From assembly GCF_002929535.1 (NCBI RefSeq), contig NZ_PJJO01000055.1, positions 156,988-220,987 on the forward strand: a stretch of DNA of 64,000 bases, given 5' to 3'. A program made the position numbers and the translations under genes. The DNA is from Cryobacterium sp. Y11. Lineage in GTDB: Bacteria > Actinomycetota > Actinomycetes > Actinomycetales > Microbacteriaceae. The notes under the pieces are model-generated. The model was given only the letters and a program-made list of their open reading frames with translations. It did not search any database and was not told the DNA's origin. Below, one piece after another: positions 42,045 through 51,268 of the stretch (positions within the stretch are counted from its first letter, which is position 1; the number at the start of each line of letters is the position of its first letter).

Positions 42045-42652
42045 AGTCACCGCGCGTCGGCCGCCAGCGCGCGTTCGTGCTGCTCATGGGGGCCGTGCTA
42101 ATCCTGGTGGCCCTGGTGGCCGTGACCACGCGCACGGTCATGTTTCCGCGCGAGGACTCGCCAGGCACCGCCGACGCCATCATCGTGCTCGGCGGCCTCG
42201 GCAGCGCCGCCGTCGTGCAGCGCGCGCTCGCCCTGGCCGAAGCTGGGCACAGCGATCACATACTCATCTCCGACGCGTTCGGCGGCGATACCCGCCCGGC
42301 CAACCTGTGCGCGCGCGATGCGCCAGTGGCCGGCACCACGATCGAGGTGGAATGCTTCGACCCGCACCCCACGAGCACGCGTGGCGAGGCCGAGGCGATC
42401 GCCGATTTCGCGAAGTCCCGCAGCTGGTCACGGGTGATCGTGGTGACGTCGAGCTACCATGTGAGCCGCGCCAGACTACAGATCAGCCGGTGTTATAACG
42501 GCGTTCTCGCGGTCGTCGGCGCCGAGCAGCCGATGGATCCGCTGAAATGGGCCTACCAGTTCGCCTATCAGAGCGCGGGTTTTGTGAAGGCCTGGGTGGT
42601 GCCGTCCTGCACCGGCAGTGCTTCGGCGATCGAGTCGACCCGTTCGCGGTAG
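42041..42652 (+). CDS. YdcF/SanA-like (DUF218) membrane-anchored protein
   Basis: A 203-residue protein with one N-terminal helix and a DUF218 domain: TADAIIVLGG, RALALAEAGHSDHILISD, STRGEAEAIADFAKSRSWSR and VIVVTSSYHVSRARL. GTG start at 42041 overlapping the acyltransferase. DUF218 proteins are associated with envelope polymer metabolism (ElyC, SanA); the reaction is unknown. The last 85 bp overlap the opposing acetyltransferase gene. Confidence 0.88.
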   Translation: MKSPRVGRQRAFVLLMGAVLILVALVAVTTRTVMFPREDSPGTADAIIVLGGLGSAAVVQRALALAEAGHSDHILISDAFGGDTRPANLCARDAPVAGTTIEVECFDPHPTSTRGEAEAIADFAKSRSWSRVIVVTSSYHVSRARLQISRCYNGVLAVVGAEQPMDPLKWAYQFAYQSAGFVKAWVVPSCTGSASAIESTRSR

Positions 42653-43113
42653 GTCTGGCCGACCATGTCAGTCGCAGCCGACCAGCGGCTCAGCCCCGCG
42701 TAAAACTCAGGCCAGGCCTTGATCGGCCGTGCTGGAACGCCAGCCACAACGCTTTCGGCTGGCACCGACGCGGTCACGACCGATCCAGCGCCAACGACGC
42801 AGCGGTCGCCGATACTCACCCCCGGTAGCACGGTGACTCCCGCCCCGATGAACACGTCGGACCCCACACTAATCGGCGCGAACCGAAAGCGGCGGCCGCG
42901 TATGTCGCGGTAGAGCCAGCCGCTGCCGTCATGGGTGATGAAGGTCACTCCCGAGCTGATGGTCACCCGGTCGCCGACCGAGATGAGCCACGGTTCGGTG
43001 GTGGCGATGTCGGAGAGAATACGGCAGCCGCTGCCGATCTGCACGCCAGCGGCGCGCAGCGCGCACACCCGGCCGCGGGTACGCCGAAGAAACTTGTAGG
43101 TCAGGCGCGACAT
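42568..43113 (-). CDS. Hexapeptide-repeat acyltransferase (maltose/galactoside acetyltransferase-like)
   Basis: A soluble left-handed beta-helix acyltransferase of about 181 residues, starting at ATG 43113 (MSRLTYKFLRRTRG). Hexapeptide repeats are visible in IGSGCRILSDIATTEPWLIS, VGDRVTISSGVTFITHDG, ISVGSDVFIGAGVTVLPGVS and VVGAGSVVTASVPAESVVAG. The acceptor His is likely in ITHDGSG. It probably acetylates a sugar of the polysaccharide. A longer start at 43212 is possible. Confidence 0.88.
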   Translation of the reverse strand: MSRLTYKFLRRTRGRVCALRAAGVQIGSGCRILSDIATTEPWLISVGDRVTISSGVTFITHDGSGWLYRDIRGRRFRFAPISVGSDVFIGAGVTVLPGVSIGDRCVVGAGSVVTASVPAESVVAGVPARPIKAWPEFYAGLSRWSAATDMVGQTYRERVDSIAEALPVQDGTTQAFTKPAL

Positions 43114-43289
43114 TTTCACCGAAAACTCCACTTCATTATTCGGTCGGATGGAGACTGATCCGCCTAAAGTATCGGTTTTCGCCTCGCCCCGCTGGCGTTG
43201 AGGAAAATTCACGTGTTATCGTGGCGGCTAATCGCATCAACAGCGCTGCGCTTTACCACCCACTGAGCCACAACCACCCGAGGCGGCCG

Positions 43290-44726
43290 ATGTTCGAATC
43301 AACCCTGCGCCGATTGCGGAGCCTGCCCGTCGTACTCGTGACGCTCGCGGCACTGTTCGTGATCGTGGCGAGCCTGGTGCTGCCGCGTTTCACCACCCAG
43401 TTCGGCATCCTGCTGGTTCCCGTGGTGTTGCTGGCTTTTGCCGCCATCGCCGCGTTACTTCTGTTACCGGCAGAGATTCTACCGGCGGTCGCCCTGACCA
43501 CCTTCGCGCTGATTCCGCCGCGCATCCTGCCGCAGGACGGCCCGCTCGGCGCCCTCCCGCTCACCACCATCATCCTCGTCATCTGGGCCGTGCGCCGGCT
43601 GCTGTCGACGACCCGTGACGCACAACGGGCGGTAACGACACCGCCCACCCCCTACAAGTCAGCGGCGGGCTATTTCGCCCTGCTCCTGCTGCTCTGGATT
43701 CTCTTCACACTCGCCCGCACCAGCGACCTGCAGACCAGCCTCGGCTGGACCATCAGCTTCAGCGCCGCCGTGCTGCTGCCCCTGTGCATCGGCACCAGCA
43801 CGAGAGAGGCCTTCTGGATTCGCCGGGTCTGGCTCCTGCTCGGCGCCTGGCTCGGCGCCTACGCTGCGATCGAGGGTGTGCTGCGCTTCAACCCGATCTG
43901 GGGCACCGTGTACCAGGCCCTCGGCCTCTCCGACCACCAACACTGGTCGGTCTATCGTGCGGATGCTTCATTCGGGCATCCGCTGTTTGCCGCCCTGTTC
44001 TTTGCCGTGGCCTGCGCGCTCGCGATCGGAATCTGGCTGCGAGAGAATTCGAAGCCGGCCCTCGCCGCCGCCGTTTTCAGCGGTCTCGGCCTCGTAGCCA
44101 CGGTGTCACGCGGGGCCCTGGTCGCGGCGGCCGTGGCGGTCGGCTTCGCCTACCTGGTCTCGCTGCTGCTGCGCGGTGAGAAACGCTGGGGCAAATTCGC
44201 CCTGCTGGCCGGGCTAATAGTGGTGGGCGTGATCGGACTGTTTCAGTTCGACGCGTTCACGGCCCGCAACAACTCGATCGAGGCCGAACTCTCGTCGCAG
44301 GCCCGCGACCTCGGCGTCTGGGTGTCTTTGCAGGCAGCGAATCTCACGAACTGGATCGGATCGGGCCCCGGCACCTCTGGCATCACCGGGCGACTGATCA
44401 ACGAGGTCACCATCGAGAACTCCATGCTGCAGCTGTTGATCAGCATCGGCCTGCCCGGCTTGGCGCTGTTTCTGCTCATGATCGGGTTTGCGGTGGCTCA
44501 CTCGCTCACCCAGCGGGCGGTCGGCGCCGCTGCAGCCCTAGTGGCATACACGGTCTGCATCACCGGCTTCAACGCAATCGACGCCCTACGCCCGATGCAC
44601 CTGCTGCTCGGCTGCCTGCTCATTTTGGCGCTGAATCCCAGCAGAGCGGATGCCAGCGACCGGCTCCGTCCCGCACCTGGGCGCCAGCCGCTCGCCCGCC
44701 CCAAACGGGGGTATGCGCGCGTCTAA
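43290..44726 (+). CDS. O-antigen ligase / Wzy-like polysaccharide polymerase
   Basis: A polytopic membrane protein of about 478 residues with ten to twelve helices. The periplasmic-loop pattern of the family is present: SFGHPLFAALFFAVACALAI, LVATVSRGALVAAAVAVGFA and SGPGTSGITGRLINEVTIEN followed by LQLLISIGLPGLALFLL. Start ATG 43290 follows GAGGCGG; the frame extends back to 43221. It would polymerise or transfer repeat units of the surface glycan. Confidence 0.88.
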   Translation: MFESTLRRLRSLPVVLVTLAALFVIVASLVLPRFTTQFGILLVPVVLLAFAAIAALLLLPAEILPAVALTTFALIPPRILPQDGPLGALPLTTIILVIWAVRRLLSTTRDAQRAVTTPPTPYKSAAGYFALLLLLWILFTLARTSDLQTSLGWTISFSAAVLLPLCIGTSTREAFWIRRVWLLLGAWLGAYAAIEGVLRFNPIWGTVYQALGLSDHQHWSVYRADASFGHPLFAALFFAVACALAIGIWLRENSKPALAAAVFSGLGLVATVSRGALVAAAVAVGFAYLVSLLLRGEKRWGKFALLAGLIVVGVIGLFQFDAFTARNNSIEAELSSQARDLGVWVSLQAANLTNWIGSGPGTSGITGRLINEVTIENSMLQLLISIGLPGLALFLLMIGFAVAHSLTQRAVGAAAALVAYTVCITGFNAIDALRPMHLLLGCLLILALNPSRADASDRLRPAPGRQPLARPKRGYARV

Positions 44727-44805
44727 CGGGCCGGGGTAGGGCACGCTACTCTAAACCGACAGTTTCTCAGTTACCACCGGTTTTTTCTACCGGCTTGTAA
44801 GGGGT

Positions 44806-45870
44806 ATGGGCGTGACGACCACAGGCACGACAAGCGCCGACACACTACGCGCAGACACGACACGGATCACCGTGTTGCAATCGCTGAGCGCACCCAACGG
44901 CACCACCCGGTACGTCAACCAGGTCGTCGAGGGCGCTCCGGAGGCCGTGACCATGCGGTTCTTTACCTGGCGCACCGCGTTGCTGGGCCGCTATGACGTG
45001 TTGCACGTGCACTGGCCGGAGCTGCTCATTCGCGCTCCCCGGCCGCTCAAGGCGAAGCTGCGCCGCGTGGCGCTGTATTCCCTGTTGCTGCGCGCGAAGC
45101 TGCAGCGCATTCCGATTGTGCGTACCATGCACAACCTCACCCCCCACGAGGCCGGACACAGCGCGGAAACCCGCGTCCTCGAGGCGCTCGACGCCCGCAC
45201 AGCGCTCGTCATTCGGCTGAACCCGACCACCCCGGTCGAGCCGGAATCTCGCGCCGTGACCATTTTGCACGGTCACTATCGCGACCGCTTTGCCGGCATG
45301 CCGCTGCCCGAGTCCGTGCACGGACGCATCCTCTATTTCGGTCTGATTCGACCGTATAAGGGCGTCGAAACCCTACTTCAGGTTTTTCAGAAGCTGCCGG
45401 ACGACGACCTCACACTGCGCATCATTGGTCGGCCATCGAGCGGTCTCGGTGCGGTCATCACCGCCGAACAGGCGCACGATGACCGGATCAGCTCGGTGCT
45501 GCGCTTCGTCTTGGACGAAGAACTCGTGGTCGAGGTCGGCGAGGCAGAATTGGTCGTGCTGCCCTACCGCGAAATGCATAATTCGGGCGTGCTGCTCGTG
45601 ACCCTGTCGCTCGACCGGCCGGTGCTCGTGCCGTCGACACCGGCAAACCTGGCCCTGGCCGAGGAGGTCGGCCCCGGCTGGATCTACCTCTACGAGGGCG
45701 AGCTCACGCCCCTGATCGTGCACGACACCCTCGAGCGGATGCGCGCGGCTGGCCCCCGCCCCCGCCCCCAACTCGACGGGCGGGACTGGAAAACGCTCGG
45801 ACTGCAGAGCTATCGCACGTACCTGCTGGCCTTGCAGCTGACCGGTCGTGCTGGCCGGAGCATCCGTTGA
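44806..45870 (+). CDS. Glycosyltransferase
   Basis: A 354-residue GT-B-type enzyme. The N-domain shows GRYDVLHVHWPELLIR and IVRTMHNLTPHEAG; the C-domain shows RILYFGLIRPYKGVETLLQV and VVLPYREMHNSGVLLVTLSL. The latter resembles bacterial mannosyl- or glucuronosyltransferases of polysaccharide loci. GTAAGGGG precedes the ATG. The stop overlaps the flippase start (TTGA), so the two are coupled. The sugar is unknown. Confidence 0.88.
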   Translation: MGVTTTGTTSADTLRADTTRITVLQSLSAPNGTTRYVNQVVEGAPEAVTMRFFTWRTALLGRYDVLHVHWPELLIRAPRPLKAKLRRVALYSLLLRAKLQRIPIVRTMHNLTPHEAGHSAETRVLEALDARTALVIRLNPTTPVEPESRAVTILHGHYRDRFAGMPLPESVHGRILYFGLIRPYKGVETLLQVFQKLPDDDLTLRIIGRPSSGLGAVITAEQAHDDRISSVLRFVLDEELVVEVGEAELVVLPYREMHNSGVLLVTLSLDRPVLVPSTPANLALAEEVGPGWIYLYEGELTPLIVHDTLERMRAAGPRPRPQLDGRDWKTLGLQSYRTYLLALQLTGRAGRSIR

Positions 45871-47543
45871 CCAAGACCGTGCCACCGGACGCTGACCGGG
45901 CCCCGCGCTCGACCGCTGGCCTCGGGCGCACCGCAGGGCGAGGTGCGTCAACGACCCTGGTCGGCCAGCTCATTCGCATCGGTGTGCAGCTCGGTGGCAT
46001 CGTTGTACTCGGGCGACTCCTGGCCCCGAGCGACTACGGGCTGGTCGCCTCTGTCGCCGCGATCATCGGCGTCGGTGAAGTTTTGCGCAACTTCGGACTC
46101 TCGTCGGCTGCCATTCAGGTGCGCGACCTCAGCCGGCATCAGAAGGACAACCTGTTTTGGATCAACAGCCTGATCGGGCTCGCCCTGATGCTGCTCGCGG
46201 TGCTCTGCAGCCCGCTGATCGCGACGCTCTACGGCGACGACCGGCTCGTGTTGCTCACCCAGGTGCTCGCGGCCACCTTCTTGCTCAACGGCCTCGCCAC
46301 CCAGTTTCGCGCTGATCTCAATCGCAACTTTCACTTCAGGGCCCTCGCCGGGTCGGAGATCGGCGCGCAGGTCGGCGGGCTAGCCATTGGCATCGTCATG
46401 GCGCTGAATGGCTTCGGTTATTGGGCACTCGCCGGGCAGCAGATCAGCCAGGGAATTCTCACCATTATTATTTTGATTCCGATCACCAACTGGTTTCCGG
46501 GCTGGTTTCATCGCAAGACGCCCATGCGTCACCTGATCCTGTTCGGCTCCAACCTCGCCGGCACCCAGCTGCTCGGCTATGCCAGCCGCAACACAGACAC
46601 CATCGTGATTGGCGCCACTCTCGGCGCCGGCCCACTCGGCCTGTATAACCGGGCCTTTCAGCTGTTGCTGCTGCCGCTCAACCAGATCAACGGTCCGTCC
46701 ACCCGGGTGGCGCTGCCGGTCTTGGCGCGGCTGCAAGACGATCAGCCCAAGTACGACCGGTTCATTCTGCTCGGGCAGACCATCATGTTGCACGCGGTCA
46801 CGCTCGTGCTCGCGTTCTCCTGCGCGCAGGCCCTGCCGATCATCAGCATCGCCCTCGGCAATAAATGGCTGGAATCGGCACCGATCTTTCAGATTCTTGC
46901 CATCGCCGGTTTCTTCGAGGCGGCCGCCTACGCCACCTACTGGGTGTTCCTGTCGAAGGGCGTTACCAAGCAAAATCTGTACTTCGCGCTCTGCACCCGG
47001 CCGTTGCTCGTCGTGTTCGTACTGCTCGGATCGTTCTGGGGCGTCTACGGCGTCGCCGCCGGGTATTCGCTCGGCGTCGCCCTGATCTGGCCGATCGGCC
47101 TCGCCTGGATCAGCCGGGTAACGGATGCCCCCGCCCGCGCCATGTTTCTGGCCGGCGTTCGCGCAATCCTCGGTTACGGCTTCGCCACCGGGGTGTCCTG
47201 GGCCGCTGTGCAGTGGATTCCGATCGAACTTCCATTCGCCCGCGTCGGGCTCGGCGGGGTGGCCCTGCTCTCGGGGCTCGGAATCGTCGCGCTGGTCTGG
47301 CCCACCTTTCGCCGGGACGTGCGCTCGATCACCCAGGCTCGGAGCTTTCTGCGCTCGGCGAAGGGGCCGAAGACTGTGGATGCTGCGGCTACGGCTACGG
47401 CTACGGCTACGGCTACGGCTACGGCTACTAGCGCCGATGCTGCCAGCGCTAGTCGGCCGGCCGCTGGTGTGCCGAGCACCCGCTCGCCCACTGCCGAGCC
47501 GTCCGATTCCTCGCCCCGCGACCACAGACAAGGCCCCACATGA
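45867..47543 (+). CDS. Lipopolysaccharide/oligosaccharide flippase (Wzx/WzxC-like)
   Basis: A 558-residue membrane protein with about 14 helices. Family motifs are GQLIRIGVQLGGIVVLGRLL, APSDYGLVASVAAIIGVGEV, LRNFGLSSAAIQVRDLSRHQ and IVIGATLGAGPLGLYNRAFQ. It should move lipid-linked repeat units across the membrane. The start is TTG overlapping the previous stop. The C-terminal about 90 residues are non-conserved and contain (Ala-Thr) repeats encoded by seven CGGCTA units, then Ser/Pro-rich sequence. The stop overlaps the next glycosyltransferase by 4 bp. Confidence 0.92.
   Translation: MTKTVPPDADRAPRSTAGLGRTAGRGASTTLVGQLIRIGVQLGGIVVLGRLLAPSDYGLVASVAAIIGVGEVLRNFGLSSAAIQVRDLSRHQKDNLFWINSLIGLALMLLAVLCSPLIATLYGDDRLVLLTQVLAATFLLNGLATQFRADLNRNFHFRALAGSEIGAQVGGLAIGIVMALNGFGYWALAGQQISQGILTIIILIPITNWFPGWFHRKTPMRHLILFGSNLAGTQLLGYASRNTDTIVIGATLGAGPLGLYNRAFQLLLLPLNQINGPSTRVALPVLARLQDDQPKYDRFILLGQTIMLHAVTLVLAFSCAQALPIISIALGNKWLESAPIFQILAIAGFFEAAAYATYWVFLSKGVTKQNLYFALCTRPLLVVFVLLGSFWGVYGVAAGYSLGVALIWPIGLAWISRVTDAPARAMFLAGVRAILGYGFATGVSWAAVQWIPIELPFARVGLGGVALLSGLGIVALVWPTFRRDVRSITQARSFLRSAKGPKTVDAAATATATATATATATSADAASASRPAAGVPSTRSPTAEPSDSSPRDHRQGPT
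47386..47427 (+). repeat. Seven tandem CGGCTA hexamers in the flippase gene
   Basis: Seven perfect 6-bp units encode alternating Ala and Thr in the C-terminal tail. Changes in copy number would keep the frame and alter tail length. Confidence 0.95.
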
Positions 47544-48928
47544 CACCGCCCCGCTCGCTGCCGCCCGTCCCGACCGCCCTGCACCAGCCGCGCGCCGAGC
47601 GGCCACGCGTTGATCACTCACGCGTTGATCAATCACGCGTTGATCAATCACTCCGGCGCATCCTCTTTGTTATTCCCGCACTGCACGGTGGCGGGGCGGA
47701 ATTCGTCGCCCGCACCTGGATGGGCTGGCTCGCCGATCAGGGCTACGAGGTGCGCGTTGTGCTCACCGCCGGGGTCGTGTTGCCGGAATACCTGCCGGGC
47801 GGCGTCACGGCCCGCTCGCTCGTCGACCAGCACGGGCATATCGCCAAGACAGCGGCGCTGCGCCGCAGCCTGCTCGACTGGCAGCCAGACGTCGCCGTAT
47901 CGCTGCAGGTGTATCCCAACCTGGTGTTGCTCGCGGCGGCCCGCCTGCTGCCCGAGCGGCTGCGGCCGCGGGTGCTCGTGAGCGAACGCAACCTGGTGTC
48001 ACTCGGCCTGCCCGGCTCGAGCCAGTCCCACCGGTTCAAGATCTGGATCGCCCAGCACGCGTATCGGTGGGCCGACCATGTCATCGCTATTTCGCATCCG
48101 GTCGCCGCGGAGATGGTGGCCGCGTTTGGCGTGCGCGCAGGCCGCATCACCGTCGTTGCGAACCCGGCAACCGCGAAGCTGCGCGGCACCCCGCGCGGGC
48201 AGGGCACGACGGTAGCTGGCGCTGTCATCGTAGCGGGCGCTGGCACGGAAGTGGGCGCAGAAGTGGGCGCGGAAATGGGCGCAGAAGTGGGCCCGGTGCT
48301 GCGCGCCGGAGCCGACAGCGCGGCGGTGCTGGTCGAAGCCGAGGGCGGCACCGGCACCGGCACCGGCACGATCGTGGCGCCCCCGACACGGCGCCCCGGG
48401 TCAGCCAACGGCATCCAGATCGTGCTGGCTTGTCGGCTGGTTGAACAGAAACGTCCGCTGCTGGCCATCGAGGCGGCGGCCGAACTGGCTCGCCGGGGCG
48501 TGGCCGTCACGGTCGTGTCGTTCGGCGGCGGCCCGTTGCTGGGCGACGTGCAGGCCGCCGCGCGGCAGGCGAACGTGACCTTTCACCACCGCGGCTGGGT
48601 CGAGAACTGGTTCGACCACTTCGGCGACAACGCCGTGGCGCTGCTCACCTCAAGCCGAGAGGGGTTCGGCAATGTGCTCGTCGAGGCTGCAGCGGCCGGG
48701 TATCCGTCGGTTGCGGTGTCAGGCGCGCTCGGCGTAGCGGATGCGATTGTGCCCGGCATCACCGGCGAACTCGCGCTGTCCGCGCATCCGGTCGATCTCG
48801 CCGACGCCATTCTGCGCGCGGCCGACCTGCCGCTAACGCACATCGAACCGTGGCTGGCCCGCTTCTCGGAGCAGTCAAGCGGCGCCGACCTGGAACGCGT
48901 GCTCACCCGAACCCTGGAACGCGCATGA
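47540..48928 (+). CDS. Glycosyltransferase family 4 with low-complexity insertions
   Basis: A 462-residue GT-B enzyme. The N-domain begins RRILFVIPALHGGGAEFVAR, and the C-domain has IVLACRLVEQKRPLLAIEAA and SSREGFGNVLVEAAAAGYPS, the donor-site E-x7-E pattern. Unusual are three 15-bp repeats near the start (47604-47648, RVDHS/RVDQS) and an insertion between the domains with GAEVGAEVGAEMGAEVG (about 48247-48294) and four GGCACC units (48347-48370). These lie in regions not expected to be conserved. It overlaps both neighbours by 4 bp in a tightly coupled operon. Confidence 0.9.
   Translation: MTPPRSLPPVPTALHQPRAERPRVDHSRVDQSRVDQSLRRILFVIPALHGGGAEFVARTWMGWLADQGYEVRVVLTAGVVLPEYLPGGVTARSLVDQHGHIAKTAALRRSLLDWQPDVAVSLQVYPNLVLLAAARLLPERLRPRVLVSERNLVSLGLPGSSQSHRFKIWIAQHAYRWADHVIAISHPVAAEMVAAFGVRAGRITVVANPATAKLRGTPRGQGTTVAGAVIVAGAGTEVGAEVGAEMGAEVGPVLRAGADSAAVLVEAEGGTGTGTGTIVAPPTRRPGSANGIQIVLACRLVEQKRPLLAIEAAAELARRGVAVTVVSFGGGPLLGDVQAAARQANVTFHHRGWVENWFDHFGDNAVALLTSSREGFGNVLVEAAAAGYPSVAVSGALGVADAIVPGITGELALSAHPVDLADAILRAADLPLTHIEPWLARFSEQSSGADLERVLTRTLERA
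47604..47648 (+). repeat. Three tandem 15-bp units near the start of the glycosyltransferase gene
   Basis: CACGCGTTGATCANT is repeated three times (one base varies), encoding R-V-D-H/Q-S. It is in frame with the gene at 47540. Confidence 0.9.
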
Positions 48929-49974
48929 GAATCTTCGCCTCGGCCATGGGCCAAATCGATAACGTCGGCGATACCGTTCTGCGCCGGGCGTTTCTCGACG
49001 CGCTGCGGGGCGCCGGGCAGCTGCAGGTGTTCGTTGGATCCCGCGCGGATTCCTACCTGAGCGGGCTCGGCCTGCAGGGCGAAGACCGGGTGTATCGCAC
49101 GAGTGCCGAGTGGCGGCGCGAGATTTCGCGGTCGACGCTGCGGGAGGCATCCGTTTATGCCTTCAACGCCGGAGAAATGGAACTGCAACGCGCCTACGCC
49201 CTGCGCTACCTGCGCATCGCGCCGCACCTCGCGCTCAACCGGTTGCGCGGTGGGCATGCCGTGCACGCTGGGTTTGGCGTGCGGCAGAAGACCGGCTGGC
49301 GAATTCCGGTAGCGGCGACGCTGCGGCTGTGCGACCTCGTGGCTTGGCGCGACTCCTATAGCCGCGGCGCGATGGGGCTTGGCCGCATCGCGCCCGACTG
49401 GGCCTTCGCCACCGGGGCAGCGGATGCCGACCTGCTCGCGTCGACCGCCTCCCGGCCGCTGCTGGCCGTGTCGGTGCGCTACAACGGGCAGCGTCCAGAC
49501 TCCGAGTGGATTCGTGCCCTGCGCGGCCTCGCGGACACCCTCGGGCTGGAGATCGTCGCCGTATCGCAAATTGAGCGCGACGGGCCGCTCGCCGAGGAGC
49601 TCGCCAGGAAGCTCGGCGGCACCGCTTTGGTCTGGGACGGTCCGAACCACGCCCAGCAGGAACTGAAGCTGCGCGAGGTGTACCAGCGGTCGTTGCTCGT
49701 GGTGACCGACCGGCTGCACGCGGCCGTGATCGGGCTGACCGAGGGCGCCCTGCCGCTCGTGATCGCCGAGGACATCCATTCGAAAGCGGCGCGCACCCTC
49801 GACGCGGTCGGTATCAAGGGCGCAACGATCGGCTGGACCCTGCCCGACACTGCGGCGCTCGAACGCCGTGCCCGCGACGTGATCAGCCGCCGCGATCCGA
49901 TTCTGCGCCACGTCGCCCGGGCCCGCGGGGCCCTGCTGGAACTGACCGACTCCATTCGAAAGCTCACCTCGTGA
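48925..49974 (+). CDS. Polysaccharide pyruvyl transferase family protein
   Basis: A 349-residue protein of the PF04230 type, which adds ketal pyruvate to sugars of exopolysaccharides. Visible are GQIDNVGDTVLRRAFLDALR at the N-terminus, SVRYNGQRPDSEWI, and the conserved TDRLHAAVIGL with the DRLH motif near residue 260. The ATG at 48925 overlaps the preceding stop (ATGA). A diverged paralogue is encoded at 57206-58297 on the other strand. Confidence 0.85.
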   Translation: MRIFASAMGQIDNVGDTVLRRAFLDALRGAGQLQVFVGSRADSYLSGLGLQGEDRVYRTSAEWRREISRSTLREASVYAFNAGEMELQRAYALRYLRIAPHLALNRLRGGHAVHAGFGVRQKTGWRIPVAATLRLCDLVAWRDSYSRGAMGLGRIAPDWAFATGAADADLLASTASRPLLAVSVRYNGQRPDSEWIRALRGLADTLGLEIVAVSQIERDGPLAEELARKLGGTALVWDGPNHAQQELKLREVYQRSLLVVTDRLHAAVIGLTEGALPLVIAEDIHSKAARTLDAVGIKGATIGWTLPDTAALERRARDVISRRDPILRHVARARGALLELTDSIRKLTS

Positions 49975-51029
49975 GCGGGGCGGTTGCGGGCGGCGCAGGC
50001 GCGGCGGGCGCCTCGGCCAACTCGGCCCACTCCGACGGCGCGGCCGGTGTTCCGGTCGTGAGCGTCATCGTTCCGGCCTACAACGCCGCGGAATTTCTGG
50101 AGCGCGCTATTGAGCGGCTGCTGGACCAGACGCTGCCCAACGTCGAGATCATCGTGGTCGACGACGGTTCAACGGATGCGACGGCCGCGATCAGTGCGCG
50201 CGTGGCCGGCGCACACGCATCCGTTCATTTCTTTCAGCAGGAGCGTAACGGCGGTGTCGCGCGGGCCAGGGAAAAAGCGGTGGCCGAGAGTCGCGGCGAG
50301 TTTCTGTGGTTTGTCGATGCCGATGACGATTGGTCGAACACTGCGCTGGAGAAGCTCGTGGCGGCGGCCAGATCGACCGGAGCCGACGTCGTGGTCTGCG
50401 GCGCGGAATACGTCTATCCCGACCATCGACGCCCGCTGACTGCCCCCGACCTGGCCCGGCCGATCAGCGGTGTGGAGGCGTTTAGCCTGCTGCTCGACGG
50501 CGGCATCACCGGTCACCTCTGGAACAAGCTATTTCGGCGTTCAAGCGCCAGCGTGATTGAATTCACCCCCGCCCGCGTGCACTCCGACATGGCCATGGTC
50601 GCCCAGCTGCTCGCCGCCGCGGAGAAGGTGGCGGCGATCAGCGACACGCTGTACTCCTATGTCGTGCGCGGGGGGTCAATCATTCGTTCGGGGTCGCGCA
50701 GGGCCCAGTCGCTGCTCCTGGTCGAGCAGGCCGTCACGAACGCTGCGATCACCCTCGATATCCGCATCATCAGTTCGAACTCCTACGGCTACTTTCGGCT
50801 GCGCTACGTGCTGTTGTCCGGGCTCAAAGACGCCCTGACCGGTCCCTATGACGCCCGCGAACGCGACGATATCGTCGCCGAGCTGCGCTCCCGGCTCACC
50901 TGGCGGCTGGTGCTACTCGCCGCGCGCCGCCGGGACTGGAAGCGCCTCGCCCTGGCCGGTACCGCCAAGCTGAGCGTTCCGCTACATCGCCGAGTGCTGC
51001 GCGCCGCCGCCGAGCAGGGCGCTGCCTGA
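49971..51029 (+). CDS. Glycosyltransferase family 2
   Basis: A 352-residue GT-A enzyme. Motifs are VPVVSVIVPAYNAAEFLERA, VEIIVVDDGSTDATAAI, ERNGGVARAREKAVAESRGE and FLWFVDADDDW (the DxD-type metal site). The C-terminal third carries IVAELRSRLTWRLVLLAARR and may be membrane-associated. The GTG at 49971 overlaps the previous stop by 4 bp. It is the last gene of the coupled plus-strand run 44806-51029. Confidence 0.92.
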   Translation: MSGAVAGGAGAAGASANSAHSDGAAGVPVVSVIVPAYNAAEFLERAIERLLDQTLPNVEIIVVDDGSTDATAAISARVAGAHASVHFFQQERNGGVARAREKAVAESRGEFLWFVDADDDWSNTALEKLVAAARSTGADVVVCGAEYVYPDHRRPLTAPDLARPISGVEAFSLLLDGGITGHLWNKLFRRSSASVIEFTPARVHSDMAMVAQLLAAAEKVAAISDTLYSYVVRGGSIIRSGSRRAQSLLLVEQAVTNAAITLDIRIISSNSYGYFRLRYVLLSGLKDALTGPYDARERDDIVAELRSRLTWRLVLLAARRRDWKRLALAGTAKLSVPLHRRVLRAAAEQGAA

Positions 51030-51185
51030 GCAGCCTGAGCCGGCCTCCCACCAGTCCACCCTGGTCGCGAGAGCGGGAAAACTGTTGCTTCAGCACCCAC
51101 GAAGCAACATTTTTCTCGCTCGCGCAAAATCCAGAAGAGCTGGCCGGCTGCCGCGGATCGGCACGGGGACCCCCAAGATTCTGCG

Positions 51186-51203
51186 CACTTTCACAGGAAA
51201 GTG
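51186..51203. promoter_or_regulatory. Inverted repeat upstream of the first beta-helix gene
   Basis: CACTTTCACAGGAAAGTG has perfect 7-base arms around ACAG and lies 66 bp before the gene start. The left 14 bases recur exactly at 53687-53700 upstream of the second paralogue, suggesting a common regulator. Confidence 0.5.
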
Positions 51204-51268
51204 AAACGGATTCAACTTTGGCGCTCGATAGGCTCGAACCCGTTCGTGAAAGTCTGGAGGACTCCACT

